A DNA stretch of 64,000 nucleotides from Isoetes taiwanensis (taxonomy: Eukaryota; Streptophyta; Lycopodiopsida; Isoetales; Isoetaceae), in NCBI GenBank assembly GCA_021234155.1, contig JAJEKV010000006.1:27327154-27391153 (forward strand), read 5' to 3'. Shown here in pieces: positions 34,250 through 44,567 of this stretch (positions are counted from its first letter, which is position 1; every line of letters begins with the position of its first letter). The notes under the pieces are model-generated. The model did no database searches and had not been told where the DNA came from. It was given only the letters and a program-made list of their open reading frames with translations. The position numbers and the translations under genes are program-made.

Positions 34250-34708
34250 TGAAAGGAAATCTTAGGCAAACACCAAATGGAGATCCTAAACAAACATCAA
34301 GTTAAGGAATAATATCCATTAACCATAAGTCATTTGCAATGTCATACACGAATACACGAAGTTTATACCATAAACACAACTTAGGTTATGAAAATAAACC
34401 AATGCCCCAAGACAAAGAACTTTGCTCGATTAAATCCGGAGACTGTCCCTCTATTTCATCGTGATTCTTGTTATATACAAGATTGGATCACCGCTTTGCA
34501 AAGATTGATCCATCTTTTCGAATCCATTGATCTAGCAAGTCGGTTGCTAGATCTTAGCTTTCATAACCACACGGGTAGGGAACAGCTTTTCCGAGCTAGG
34601 TATTTGGATTCTAAAAATACAACCTCGAACCATTGACCATATTATCAATAATATTCAATGATCAACTTATGGTTCTAGGATTAATTTACATTCTAAAGAT
34701 AATCTTCA

Positions 34709-35089
34709 CTCCCCCATCATTGAATATTCCTGTAATGATTTGCAGCAGACTGCATCTTCAACTTTCATTTTATCCTTTAAGATGTTGAACCTGTGCTCCT
34801 CGAGAGCTTTTTGTCGATATCTCAAGCAACCTGATCTTTGTTGGAATGTAATTCACTGAAATAAGTTTTCTTTTAACCATTTTCCGATAAAATCTTTGTT
34901 TCATTTCTATATGCTTAGACCTCTCATGTAATACAGGATTTCTTGTCATGGCAATTGCACTAGCACTGTCAGACCAGAGAATTGTTGGCTCATCATTCTT
35001 TATTCCAATTTCTTCTAATAACCTCCTTATCCAGACTATCTCCTTAGCAGCTAGAGTAATAGCTAAGTATTACGCCAAGACTAGAAAGT
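34709..35089 (-). pseudogene. Copia RNase H C-terminus (shifted frame) and polypurine tract
   Basis: After the shift near 35090 another minus frame reads ITLAAKEIVWIRRLLEEIGI, then LWSDSASAIAMTRNPVLHER and SKHIEMKQRFYR, the end of the copia RNase H with its last acidic residues. A purine tract (GATGGGGGAG on the minus strand, 34709-34718) abuts the left LTR. The single-base shift separates this from the RT frame. Confidence 0.8.
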
Positions 35090-36429
35090 GCCACAGTATT
35101 TTGTTTTTTGCATTTCCAGCTCACAAGATTTCCTCCAAGCATCACAAAATACCCTGATGTAGAGTGTCTATTGTCAGCATCACCACCCCAATCCGCATCT
35201 GCATATGCATTAAGTTTACATCCTTCATCTTTGTATGTAATTCCATTGTTTATAGAACCTTTCAAATATCTTAGAATTCGTTTTGCTGCTGCCCAGTGCT
35301 GCTTACCAGGGTTATTATTGTACCTACTTAGAAGATTTACTGCAAAAGTTATGTCAGGTCGTGTTGCTCCTGCTACATGTAACAAACACCCTATTAACTT
35401 TCTGTATGGAACCTTCTTCATGTACTCAACTTCATCAGCTGTAGCAGGGCACATTTTATTACTGATTTTATGGCCTGGCACTAAAGGCGTGCTTGCACTA
35501 TTGCAATCAGACATATTGAATCTCTCAAGTACACCCTGTATGTAATCAGCCTGACTCAGATGTATCACTTTATCATTTCTATTTCTCACAACCTTAATTC
35601 CCAAAAATTTTTGTAACTCACCTAAATCCGTCATTTTGAACCTGGATTTTAGTAATCTTTTGCATGTCCCCAAGCAGTCCAAATGATTCGAGAACATTAC
35701 ACCATCATCAACGTATAATGCTATAAGACAGAATTTGTCATGTTGTTTGAATATGTATAAGTTCCCATCACCATTCAGTTTGAAGAATCCCTGTTCTGTC
35801 AAATGCTTGTCCATACAAAAATACCAAGCTCTGGGTGACTGTTTAAGCCCATAGACTGCTCTTTTAAGTTTCCATATCTTTCCTCCTTTTTCTTCAAAAC
35901 CCAATGGAGGCCTCATGTATATTTCTTCTTCCAATTCAGCATTTAAAAAGGCGGTGCTTACATCCATGTGATGGATTTCCAGATTTAAGTGATTAGCCAA
36001 TGACAACATCATCCTAATGCTTGACATTTTAACTATTGGTGAGTAAGTGTCATTATAATCGATTCCCTTTTGCTGAGTGAATCCCTGGGCAACAAGTCTT
36101 GCTTTAAATTTCTTTCTCCCATCAGGCAGTTCTTTTACCTTGTAAATCCATTTATTCCCTACAATATTTTTATTGCTTTGCTGGTCAACAACTTCAAAGG
36201 TTCCTGTCCGTATGAAAGCTTGCATTTCATCTTTCATTGCTTCTAACCACTGCCCACTATTTTCACTTGCTAATGCTTCTTCATAAGTCTGTGGTATGCC
36301 ACTGTCCATGACTGTCATTAGTGCTGGAATCAGCTCCTCTTCCAGATTCTCTAGTCTCTTGCTCTTCCCATCATTTTCTCTTCCATGCTCACTTATCTCA
36401 ATTCCTTTGTCAAGCAATTCTTTTCTCAA
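35044..36429 (-). CDS. Copia reverse transcriptase and RNase H
   Basis: A 461-residue frame. The RT starts with WLEAMKDEMQAF and continues with NKWIYKVKELPDGRKKFKAR, LVAQGFTQQKGIDYNDTYSP, MDVSTAFLNAELEEEIYM (first catalytic Asp) and IALYVDDGVMF (the YVDD box). RNase H begins with NAYADADWGGD. The frame is open over the whole RT, unusual in this window, but shifts at VALSSL near 35090, where the expected EAEY motif is lost and a stop comes early. It is also separated by a shift from the upstream integrase frame. Confidence 0.93.
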   Translation of the reverse strand: MRKELLDKGIEISEHGRENDGKSKRLENLEEELIPALMTVMDSGIPQTYEEALASENSGQWLEAMKDEMQAFIRTGTFEVVDQQSNKNIVGNKWIYKVKELPDGRKKFKARLVAQGFTQQKGIDYNDTYSPIVKMSSIRMMLSLANHLNLEIHHMDVSTAFLNAELEEEIYMRPPLGFEEKGGKIWKLKRAVYGLKQSPRAWYFCMDKHLTEQGFFKLNGDGNLYIFKQHDKFCLIALYVDDGVMFSNHLDCLGTCKRLLKSRFKMTDLGELQKFLGIKVVRNRNDKVIHLSQADYIQGVLERFNMSDCNSASTPLVPGHKISNKMCPATADEVEYMKKVPYRKLIGCLLHVAGATRPDITFAVNLLSRYNNNPGKQHWAAAKRILRYLKGSINNGITYKDEGCKLNAYADADWGGDADNRHSTSGYFVMLGGNLVSWKCKKQNTVALSSLGVILSYYSSC

Positions 36430-36442
36430 CTTCTCGACCTCG

Positions 36443-36958
36443 TCATTCCTTTTTCCTTTGCCTGTTGGTATTTATGTCTTCATTTATTGGTTGATCAGCA
36501 TTATTTACTTCCTCAATATGATCATTTCCAGTACTGTTTTCAGCAGCCTCAATTCTGTTGTTATCCTCTTCATCATTGCTAATTCCAGAGTTCAGATCAA
36601 GATCCTTTATCTTGTTTTCTTCAGCAGGTTTTGGTACACTAGTTTCCTTTCCATCCTTATACAATTGCCCCTCAACAAACACAACGTCCCTGCTGATCAA
36701 TATTTTGCCTTTGTTTGGCTCAAATAATCTGTAGGCTTTTGCCTCTTCATCATAACCAATCAAGAATGCAATTTGTGCTCTGTCATCTAATTTGTTTCTT
36801 AACTCCTCTGGTACATGAACATATGCTAAGCATCCATAAGATCTAAATCTGTCATAAGTAGGCATTTTCTTTGACCATAATGCCTCAGGAATTTCCCCAT
36901 CAATACTTACACTAGGCAGTCTGTTCTGTATGTAAATTGCTGCTTTAAGTGCTTCCTC
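36443..36958 (-). pseudogene. Copia integrase C-terminal part and linker
   Basis: Just after the integrase core a minus frame reads RLPSVSIDGEIPEALWSKKM (the last bases of the core) and then FRSYGCLAYVHVPEELRNKL, FLIGYDEEAKAYRLFEPNKG and ISRDVVFVEGQLY, the conserved C-terminal segment of copia integrases. An acidic, Asn-rich linker follows to 36443. It is shifted from the core frame (stop at 36959) and from the RT frame. Confidence 0.85.
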
Positions 36959-38134
36959 CTATAGTTTCTTAGGCAGACCAGCATGCTTAAGCATGGCTCT
37001 AACATCGTTTAGACATGTCCTATTTTTCCTTTTTGCTACCCCATTTTGTTGGGGTGAATACCTGCATGTGAGCTGTCTCCTAATCCCCTTTTCAGTGCAA
37101 AAGGCCTTAAAATTTTTTGATATATACTCGCCTCCTCTGTCAGATCTGAGACATTTAACTTTGTAACCTGTCTCCCTCTCTACTTCAGTGACATACTCTT
37201 TAAATGCTCTCAGAGCTTCATATTTCTTAGATAGACAGTAGCATTTTGCTTTTCTTGTAAAATCATCTATAAACGTGATGAAATACCTTTTTCCAGTGCA
37301 ACTTCTTATATTGAGAGGGCCACAAATGTCAGTATGTATCAGCTCCAAAGGTTCCTCTGCTCTTTTCGATCTCCTTGAGAAAGGAAGTCTTGTGCTTTTT
37401 CCAATCATGCATCCCCTGCATACAAACTTATTTTGTTCTTCATTTACTGTATCAATGCATCCCAGTTTGCTTAATATCTTCACATTTTTCAAATTAGTAT
37501 GTCCCAAGCGCTCATGCCATGTCCTTAGATTTGTTGCTAGAACATTATTAATTATTGATATTGATTCACATGAATCCATCTCAAAAAGATCTCCAACTCT
37601 TTTAGCCAAAAAGCAAATTTTATTATCTTTCACAATCTTGCATACATGCTTGTCAAATAGTACTTGATAGTTCAAGTCTACTAATTGACGTACTGAAATC
37701 AGATTTTTAACAATAGAAGGTACACAAAGTACTTTTTCAATTTCTACTGGTTTTCCTTGCAAATCATATAGCTTGAGCATTCCAGCTGCTTCAACTTCTT
37801 TTATTCTCCCATCTCCCAATCGAATGCTCCTAAGATGTGACTCCTTATCTCTTCTTGTGAGCAGATCAGAAGATTCTATGATTGTTCTTTCAGCTCCCGA
37901 ATCTACAATGAAAGATCTTTTAGCATTTTGCACCTTGTTTGAACAATTTAAAAACACATTATTTACCTCTTCTTCCGAGTCTTCTTCATCACATTCAATG
38001 ACTGCTACATTTGTCTGTGCTGCCTTATTGCCTCTGCCTTTACCTTTATTTTGATTCCAATTATTGGATTTACCCCTTCCCCTACCTCTGCCCCTTACCA
38101 CTGTCCTTTGGTGTTGGACATTTGGAAGCCACAT
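36959..38134 (-). CDS. Copia protease and integrase core
   Basis: A 391-residue frame. A basic RG-rich start is followed by the protease active site SFIVDSGAERTII. The GAG-pre-integrase zinc finger reads TWHERLGHTNLKN and CRGCMIGK. The integrase core has HTDICGP (Asp 1) and LRSDRGGEYIS (Asp 2). Exactly 35 residues later, where the Glu of D,D(35)E should stand in NGVAERKNR, this copy reads NGVAKRKNR. The Glu-to-Lys change should abolish strand transfer. The rest of the core is intact. Confidence 0.93.
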   Translation of the reverse strand: MWLPNVQHQRTVVRGRGRGRGKSNNWNQNKGKGRGNKAAQTNVAVIECDEEDSEEEVNNVFLNCSNKVQNAKRSFIVDSGAERTIIESSDLLTRRDKESHLRSIRLGDGRIKEVEAAGMLKLYDLQGKPVEIEKVLCVPSIVKNLISVRQLVDLNYQVLFDKHVCKIVKDNKICFLAKRVGDLFEMDSCESISIINNVLATNLRTWHERLGHTNLKNVKILSKLGCIDTVNEEQNKFVCRGCMIGKSTRLPFSRRSKRAEEPLELIHTDICGPLNIRSCTGKRYFITFIDDFTRKAKCYCLSKKYEALRAFKEYVTEVERETGYKVKCLRSDRGGEYISKNFKAFCTEKGIRRQLTCRYSPQQNGVAKRKNRTCLNDVRAMLKHAGLPKKL

Positions 38135-38970
38135 GGCCTACACCTCCACATGTAAAACATGTCCCATTATTCTTTGAACAATTGAATTTCAGATGTCCAA
38201 CCTCACCACACCCATAGCAGGGTCCAATTTGCTTATTTTTGTTATCAAAACTCCCTTTCCCTTTTTTTTACAACAAGTACCTCAAATGTTTCCTCATCAT
38301 CCTCATTCTCATTTTCAGTCATGTACTTTTGCTCTACTTCTGTTCTAGCAATTTGCTCGGCCTCTTCTCTAGTTTTTGCAACTGTTCTTATAAGTGTGGC
38401 AAGATTTCCTTGACCAGCAAACATTTTAGAGATTGCTAGAATCTGATGGGATTCAGACATGATTACCCCAGCTGCCTCTAAGTCAGCACATAATGCATCA
38501 AATTTGTGAAACATATTAGTCAGATCAGTCTTCTCATCAAACTTAATTTTCCTGATTTCTTTTTCCAGAACATCAATTTGTGAGGAACTTTTTGTTTGGT
38601 AAGTTTTAATCAAATACTTCCAAGCATCCCTAGGATTCAGATCCCTTAGCTTCAGCATAATACTAGGAGCAACTTTGCACATTATAATAGCTTTTGCCTG
38701 ACTGACTTTTAATTCTTCACTTAACTTATCACTGCTTGTACTTACCTCTTTTTTTGATTTGGCAGAAGACTCTCCTACTTTTGTTGAAGAGGATTCACCT
38801 GCTGCAGTGCTGCTAACTTCATCACTCACATCAGCATGTGGTTCAACAATGTACCACAGTCCTTCAAAATGCAAAACTTCCTTGACTCCCTCCTTCCATA
38901 TTTGAAATCCACCTACTCCTTGAAACACTTCAACTGAGCTTAACAGAGTAGCTCCAAATCGTGTAGACAT
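38110..38970 (-). CDS. Copia gag with two CCHC knuckles (frameshifted)
   Basis: The frame at 38245-38970 starts MSTRFGATLLSSVEVFQGVG and holds the copia gag fold: WYIVEP, an Ala/Ser-rich low-complexity insert, ARDAWKYLIKTYQ-like residues and LEKEIRKIKFDEKTDLTNMF. A shift near 38245-38260 puts the nucleocapsid in another frame, where two knuckles read CYGCGEVGHLKFNC and CFTCGGVGHVASKC (38130-38220). Gag forms the particle and binds RNA. A second shift joins it to the protease frame. Confidence 0.88.
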
Positions 38971-38980
38971 TGTGTGATTT

Positions 38981-38992
38981 GCTCTGATACCA
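38981..38992 (-). other. Primer-binding site of the minus-strand copia
   Basis: On the minus strand it reads TGGTATCAGAGC, the standard plant copia site for initiator tRNA-Met, one base inside the right LTR (38994-39447). Confidence 0.92.
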
Positions 38993-39447
38993 CTGAAAGG
39001 AAATCTTAGGCAAACATCAAATGAAGATCTTAAACAAACATCAAGTTAAGGAATAATATCCATTAACCATAAGTCATTTGCAATGTCATACACGAATACA
39101 CGAAGTTTATACCATAAACACAACTTAGGTTATGAAAATAAACCAATGCCCGGCATAGCAACTTTGCTCGATTAAATCCGGAGACCTGTCCCTCTATTTC
39201 ATCTGTGATTCTTGTTATATACAGTATTGGATCACCGCTTTGCAGCAATCCATCTTTCGAATCCATTGATCTAGCAAGTCGGTTGCTAGATCTTAGCTTT
39301 CATAACCACCTGGCCGGGAACACTGTTTACCGAGCTAGGTATTTGGATTCTAAAAATACAACCTCGAACCATTGACCATATTATCAATAATATTCAATGA
39401 TCAACTTATGGTTCTAGGATTAATTTACATTCTAAAGATAATCTTCA

Positions 39448-39584
39448 GTTCTGATATATCATTTAAATGAAAGAACATAGTGCCAGGATAAACCTTTACT
39501 ATCTTATCTGCAAAGTTTCATATGGCTTACACATCCGATAACCTTCAACATGAAGGAAAGAATGACAGCATGACAAACCATTCA
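39448..39584. other. Target duplication and intron of the LRR gene
   Basis: GTTCT at 39448-39452 is the right target duplication. The rest looks intronic and has no exon signal I can support. Confidence 0.6.
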
Positions 39585-39894
39585 TCCAGATGCTTGCAAG
39601 TCAATGAGACTTTGTATTTTCAAAATAGAATCTGGGAAAGAGCCTGTCAATGGTTGCTAGGTAGATTCCTGCACACAGGAAACAAAACTGTAAATCAACA
39701 CCAGCATCAATCCAAGACACAATCGAATCTACCCAGCTATCAGAACTTATAAAGCTTGTAAAATACATAAATTGGCAAAGCTTCCGGATATAGGCCCACT
39801 CATGTTGTTACTAGATAAATCTAGAATTTCAAGGTCTAACAAGTCTCCTAATGCTTTTGGTACTTGTCCACTCAAGCTTTCGCCTGTTAAATTT
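39585..39894 (-). pseudogene. LRR receptor kinase exons (two or more leucine-rich repeats)
   Basis: Minus strand. The exon at 39767-39894, after acceptor TTCTGCAG, reads NLTGESLSGQVPKALGDL and LDLEILDLSSNNMSGPISGS then FANL, with a GTATTT donor. The exon at about 39585-39656, after CCTAG, reads QPLTGSFPDSILKIQSLIDL. These are typical plant extracellular LRRs of a receptor kinase. The same repeat pattern resumes at 33698-33769 beyond the copia insertion. No signal peptide, malectin or kinase exon was seen nearby, so the gene is partial. Confidence 0.8.
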
Positions 39895-40715
39895 CTGCAA
39901 AATTGATGAGTTAGTGAGGACCGTTAGCCCTTGCAGTTTTTAGGCCTTACAATTTGGTTACTGTGTTTCCTATACAGCTGACAACTTCCCAGTCCAAACA
40001 AGAATCTTGCCCCTTGCATGTTGATAGATTAGAATTTGTTGCCCCCAATTTGCCTTTGATTGCAAGCAATGCATCTGCTGAAACAACATCAGAGAATGTT
40101 GGACTCCGTAGTTTATCTCAAGGATATGGAAGTCTGTCATGACTCAAGAAACGTTACTATGGCCGCCTTCATTTCCTGAATAAGGCAATAAGAAAGCAAA
40201 TACAGTAAGAAAACATACCAATGCATTAGCTATCCCTTTCCCACATACCTCATGACTGTACGCCATCCAACTGCTTCATGAATTACTACTACGGCTATAA
40301 ATTTGCAAAAATGGATGAACCTTCTGCAGTCAATACTCTCACTGCCTGCAGCCATAGGCCAAATCATCCGGATTGAAACCGTACTTGAAGTCGGATATTT
40401 CCCTTCTATTGATAGAGAAAGAAAGACGCTGCAAGCTGCAAAAAAGATCATCCACACCGTCAAGACAGCACATCCAGCGGTACAAAAAAGTATTCCCACA
40501 TGGGTTTGCCTTTAGGGCAAACCAAAAAAAGCTCATGTGTTCATTTTCCGGGGATTCTTGCTAAAATCAGTCATTTGGTACTTAGTTTTATTTGCAAGGC
40601 AGTGTTCTAAAATAACAAGGACAAAAAATGAACGCGGCAGCATTCAGAATGGAGGAATGAGATAGAGGCTAGATTTTATACCACGTCAAAAGAAAAATCG
40701 AGTACTTAAAGTCAA
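39895..40715. other. Mostly non-coding, with two unassigned open stretches
   Basis: A plus frame at about 39973-40140 (SQSKQESCPLHVDRLEFVAP, then to a stop after LRSLSQGYGSLS) and one at 40303-40515 (LEVGYFPSIDRERKTLQAAK) have balanced composition, but I cannot assign them. They could be the 3' or 5' exons of a neighbour. The minus frame over the second is its shadow or vice versa. Confidence 0.25.
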
Positions 40716-41175
40716 ATGCCAAATGAAAATGCACGAGTGGAATACCTAGGTCAAGGCAGAGCAGCGAGCAAGGAAACGAATCCGGCGAAGATGAAGAGCA
40801 TGAAGACGGCTGTGCACAGACCGGAGGTGGCTATGAAGACGAAGCTGGCGCGAGACCGGGTCAATTTCTGTTTGAAGAAACGAAGGGCGACCAAGCATAG
40901 GTCAAGCTTTTACAGCTTCGAAGAGAGGTATAGACTTGGCAAAATTCTGGGCAATGGCTCTTCTGGGCAGGTTAGGCTTCTCACTGACAGGTTTACGCAC
41001 CACCAATATGCCTGCAAAGTTATGGAGAAAATCAAAGTTGACATTGGCCGAAATTTGGATTTGAAATCAACATCATGAAGAGCCTTTCTTAGCCCCCACA
41101 TCGCCTCTTCATTATCAACATTTGAGGATGCAGAATGCATCTATCTTGTCATGAACTATGTAGCAGAGGCGATCT
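40716..41175 (+). pseudogene. CAMK-type protein kinase, N-lobe, broken
   Basis: The frame starts at an ATG at 40716 (a second is at 40790) with a basic leader, then YRLGKILGNGSSGQVRLLTD (glycine loop) and YACKVMEKIK (the ATP-binding Lys). The frame stops at LDLKSTS. In the next frames EINIMKSLS and then STFEDAECIYLVMNYVAE continue the N-lobe, so two single-base shifts are present. The style is that of plant calcium-dependent or PEP-carboxylase-kinase-related kinases, but no EF hands are seen. The C-lobe is at 48246-48736, beyond a GATA repeat and a copia insertion. Confidence 0.8.
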
Positions 41176-41181
41176 CTATAC

Positions 41182-41242
<61 letters not shown>
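41182..41242 (+). repeat. (GATA)n microsatellite
   Basis: About 15 perfect GATA units directly after the broken kinase N-lobe frame. It gives an open frame by chance on the minus strand but codes nothing. Confidence 0.97.
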
Positions 41243-41620
41243 TATTTTTACGTCATGCCACATTGGCAGCATCCAAGATTGCCCATAGAGGAGTTTATCC
41301 AGAAATTTTAGGGACCTTGAAATTTTGGCCCAGATCAACAGGTTTTTGTTAGAATTCAAGCTGTACATTAGAGTACACATTGATGTACATTAGAGTACAT
41401 CTCTAGCCTTTGGCCTTCTGTTTCCGACTGTTGGCCTTTCAATGCCATTCATTCCATGTATTTATAGATTACATGCAATACAGAGAACATTCAGATTGTT
41501 CCTATCATTCCTATTGTGTCTCTTCCATTCTTGCTTCGCATTGGCTCACTCTGTCTGCCGCGGTTTGTATCGGTCCATAGCTGATCGTTTTTCCAACATG
41601 GTATCAAAGCCTATTGGCAT

Positions 41621-42460
41621 GTGAAGGGAAGTTCGACAATAAAGGAACTTGGGAGAACAATTCTGGAAGAATACTTATCTGAGCAAGAGAAGGTCATGGA
41701 GACCAGATCTGTATCAGCAATTGTGAAGCCACCTATGTTTGATGGCAAAGGGTTTCAAAATTTGGAAGAAATCCATGAAGTTATATCTAATGGCGAGGAT
41801 GTCCGGGATATAGTGGATGGGTGCGAAACTAAACGAGAGAATCTTTGGGACAACAACTCAAATCAAGCTTCAAAGGGCAACGCCGGTGATAATAGAGCAA
41901 TGGCTTGCATATGTATGTGTCTTTCGAGCCATAGTCATGCAAGTAGATGTAGATCGGGGCAGCTATTCTCTTTGGATTTGGCTTGAAGATAAGTATGGCA
42001 CCAAAAGCAGAAGGTGAAGTTATGCATTTGTATACACAAATTAGGAATTGCAAGTATATGGAAGGAGCTGATCTGAATACACACATAAATCAAATGAAGG
42101 AGATGTTTGATATGTTTAGCGGCCAGATTCCAAGTATGCAGTTCGGAGGGGCAACAAAAGCTCAGGTTGTATGCTTCTCTTCCCAATTCATGGGAAAACT
42201 TTGTTGATTTCTTGACAGCTCAAAGTAGTCTTTCATGGGATGGCGCTTAGTCTCTAAGCTTTTCTTGAAAGAGATGCGCTTGAAAGACAAAGTGGAGGAT
42301 TCAAGCCATCACAAGCCATGCTTGCACGAGGGCTGACAAGATAAAGAAGCCTCATTACAAAAAGCAACCAGACGGGAAGGTGGAAGGATCAAAAGGAGCA
42401 CGTCCTAAGAAAGTTTATGCCAAGAGAGGGCAATGCAGGAACTGCTTTGAATATGGTCAA
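41621..42460 (+). pseudogene. Copia gag, split at its zinc knuckle
   Basis: Several shifted frames read KPPMFDGKGFQNLEE, then IIEQWLAYVCVFRAI, SLWIWLEDKYGTKS and GADLNTHINQMKEMFDMFSG, which follow the copia gag pattern including DLxTHINxM. At 42437-42460 the frame reads QCRNCFEYGQ, the first half of a CCHC knuckle. It is cut by the R1 sequence beginning at 42461. After the insertions the protein resumes at 44568 with GKNKSEKAHLVEAQ. Confidence 0.8.
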
Positions 42461-43798
42461 TATGTAGCATAATAACAGGGGGTTTTCTTTATGTTTTTGT
42501 ACGCTTTTCACTAAGGTTTTCCTATGATTTCGTGATGTATTCAAATGGATGTACTAATGCGTACATCTAGAGTGCACCATTTCTGAGCCATTGATTTTAG
42601 CCTTTTTTTTCAATGGTCAACAACCAATGGCTCACAACAAAAGCCCTTTTTTTGTGCGTGTGGTGCATAATGGTCAACAACCAATGGCTCACAACAAAAG
42701 CCCTCTTTTTGTGTGTGTGGTGCATAATGGGCACATGAAGGGCTTGAAAATCAATGGCTCACAACAGCTTTTTTTTTTTTTTTTTTGCGTGTGGTGCATA
42801 ATGATCAACAACCAATGGCTCACAACAAAAGTCCTCTTTTTGTGTGTGTGGTGCATAATGGGCACATGAAGGGCTTGAAGGGCGCATGTAGTGCAGTTTC
42901 GCCGCCGGCAACACATTTCTTATCATAACTTCTGATCCAGAGCTCTGTTTGAGATGATTTTTATTGCGTTGGAAAGCTCTCTCCGAGATCTTTTTTATAG
43001 TGTATGATATGGATATGTTTGGTTAAGTTATTTATGCTAAAACAGCAATTTTTCGGTCGGGTTTGGTAGGCTTTCACATCCTACCAGCTGATTAATACAG
43101 GATTGTGCTATTGGATATTGTTTTATGGCTCATTCCGAATGAAGCTTGCAAAAAATTACCATGCATTTTTAGATTTTGAGGCAGTTATTAAGCAAATTCC
43201 AAGGCTTCTAGATCCTTGTGCTAACAAGCAGAAAAGTTTCCCACTTTGGTTTCTCACCACAAGAATCCATGGAGGCCAAAGGCTTTGTTAAATTCAGTTG
43301 AAAAATGTTTGTGTATGGGTGTTGCAAACTTTATGACTTTCAGAATAATGGGATCAATATGCTCTATCTTTATGGTAACTTTTACTTATGTTTTATTTGT
43401 TTTATTGTGATGAAATTCAAAAGCTACAGGTGATGAAAGCCTCAAATGAATTCTAGTTTTTTTCTGGTTTGAATTCTAAAATTTTTGTCACATGAGGGGG
43501 GGTGTGACAACTATTGACATTAACAACCAACACATAACTACCATTGACATTAATTAACACAACCATTGGGTCCAGCAAATTTAAATTAAAATCCCCCTTA
43601 AACCCCCTTTGGTTTGGGTGCATATTCACACGGGGGGTGACGTAGGGCAGCGAGAGCCCTCATAATTGTATTTTACACGTATGAAATCAACACCATATAG
43701 TATTCCGCTTGAAATCTTATAGTATTTTGCGAATCTTGTTATACAGTATAGCAAATTTTGTACTTGCATACCCCACAAACGAGGAACTTTACGTACGG
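42461..43798 (+). repeat. R1 compound repeat, copy 2 (nested in copia gag)
   Basis: Highly similar to 30228-31680 from ATATGTAGCATAATAACAGG to GAGGAACTTTACGTACGG. It carries the same tandem array and the same open stretch ([20 protein letters not shown] at 43165-43225). It lacks about 110 bp near the G-rich motif and the right inverted arm of copy 1. Because it interrupts a copia gag, it inserted after that copia. This is good evidence that R1 is, or was, mobile. Confidence 0.8.
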
Positions 43799-43869
43799 TG
43801 TAGATTAAGGAATAAGGGGTTGTCATTATGCCGTCGATTGTCCAGAGGGTGATATGGTTTAAGGTTAAT

Positions 43870-44567
43870 AACTAATAATGGTGCTCGGGGGAGTGGCCTT
43901 GCATGGAATAATATTTATTGATATGATCAAGTAAGAAAGTCATCCAGTATGTCTAAGCCTTGCTATTATCAAAGAGAGAGCTAAAAATAAACCTTGACCT
44001 TTATTTAGAAGCAAAAAGGCAAAAAAAAAGGGTATTGTTACCTATAAATAGAAGGACAATTTGAGATGTGATATCTCCGCGACCACAACTCAGAAATTAG
44101 TGATCATTACCTTATTGGAAAGCCCTTGAAGTCTAGTTTTCAGATTGGGCTTGGTTGTCCATAGATTCCTTACGATTTGAAAGTTATGCCCAGAAAGGTG
44201 CATAGGGGTCTGAGTTGACTGCACAACTAGATCTGCTTCTTCCTATGTTGATGATGTGCCTAGCCTTACCCTCTAGTATCTTCTCTTGTTCCTTGCTTGA
44301 TCATATCATTAGAAGGAGTTCATGTAACACCAATGGTTGGTGGCTAGAAAGAGTTTGTTCTTATATAGTCTTGCGGAGTAGCTTGACTTGGTGATATCTC
44401 TTCTAGTTGGATCCGGTTGGGTGGTTAATGGTGCTGCCATATCAATTGTGCATGAATAAAGTTTCTTTAGTCCGGTGTTCTATTATTTCATTATGGTTCT
44501 ATGATTCTGTGTTGCCCATTTTCTAATAAGTTGATGAATTTGCCGGAAGAATAGAGCATTCGTAACA
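43870..44567 (+). mobile_element. LTR of the 63230-type retrotransposon, nested in copia
   Basis: From TTAATAACTAATAATGGTGC to AGCATTCGTAACA this matches 63240-63884 closely. The first bases of the LTR (TGATACGAATGCTC in the other copy) are missing or replaced here. Copia coding sequence resumes immediately after the terminal CA, so this is a solo or truncated LTR. Confidence 0.8.

Larger units (their letters stand above)
34250..39447 (-). mobile_element. Ty1/copia retrotransposon, nearly complete
   Basis: The LTRs are 34250-34708 and 38994-39447. Both begin TGAAAGGAAATCTTAGG and end AATCTTCA, and they are very similar, with most differences in one middle stretch. A perfect GTTCT duplication flanks them. 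On the minus strand the internal order is primer-binding site, gag, protease, integrase, RT, RNase H, polypurine tract, the copia order. Only a few frame breaks are present, and the integrase catalytic Glu is changed. The element sits within an intron of an LRR receptor gene. Confidence 0.95.

Noticed and set aside
41156-41380. Minus frame with a Tyr-Leu-Ser-Ile repeat
   Set aside because: It is a translation of the GATA microsatellite.
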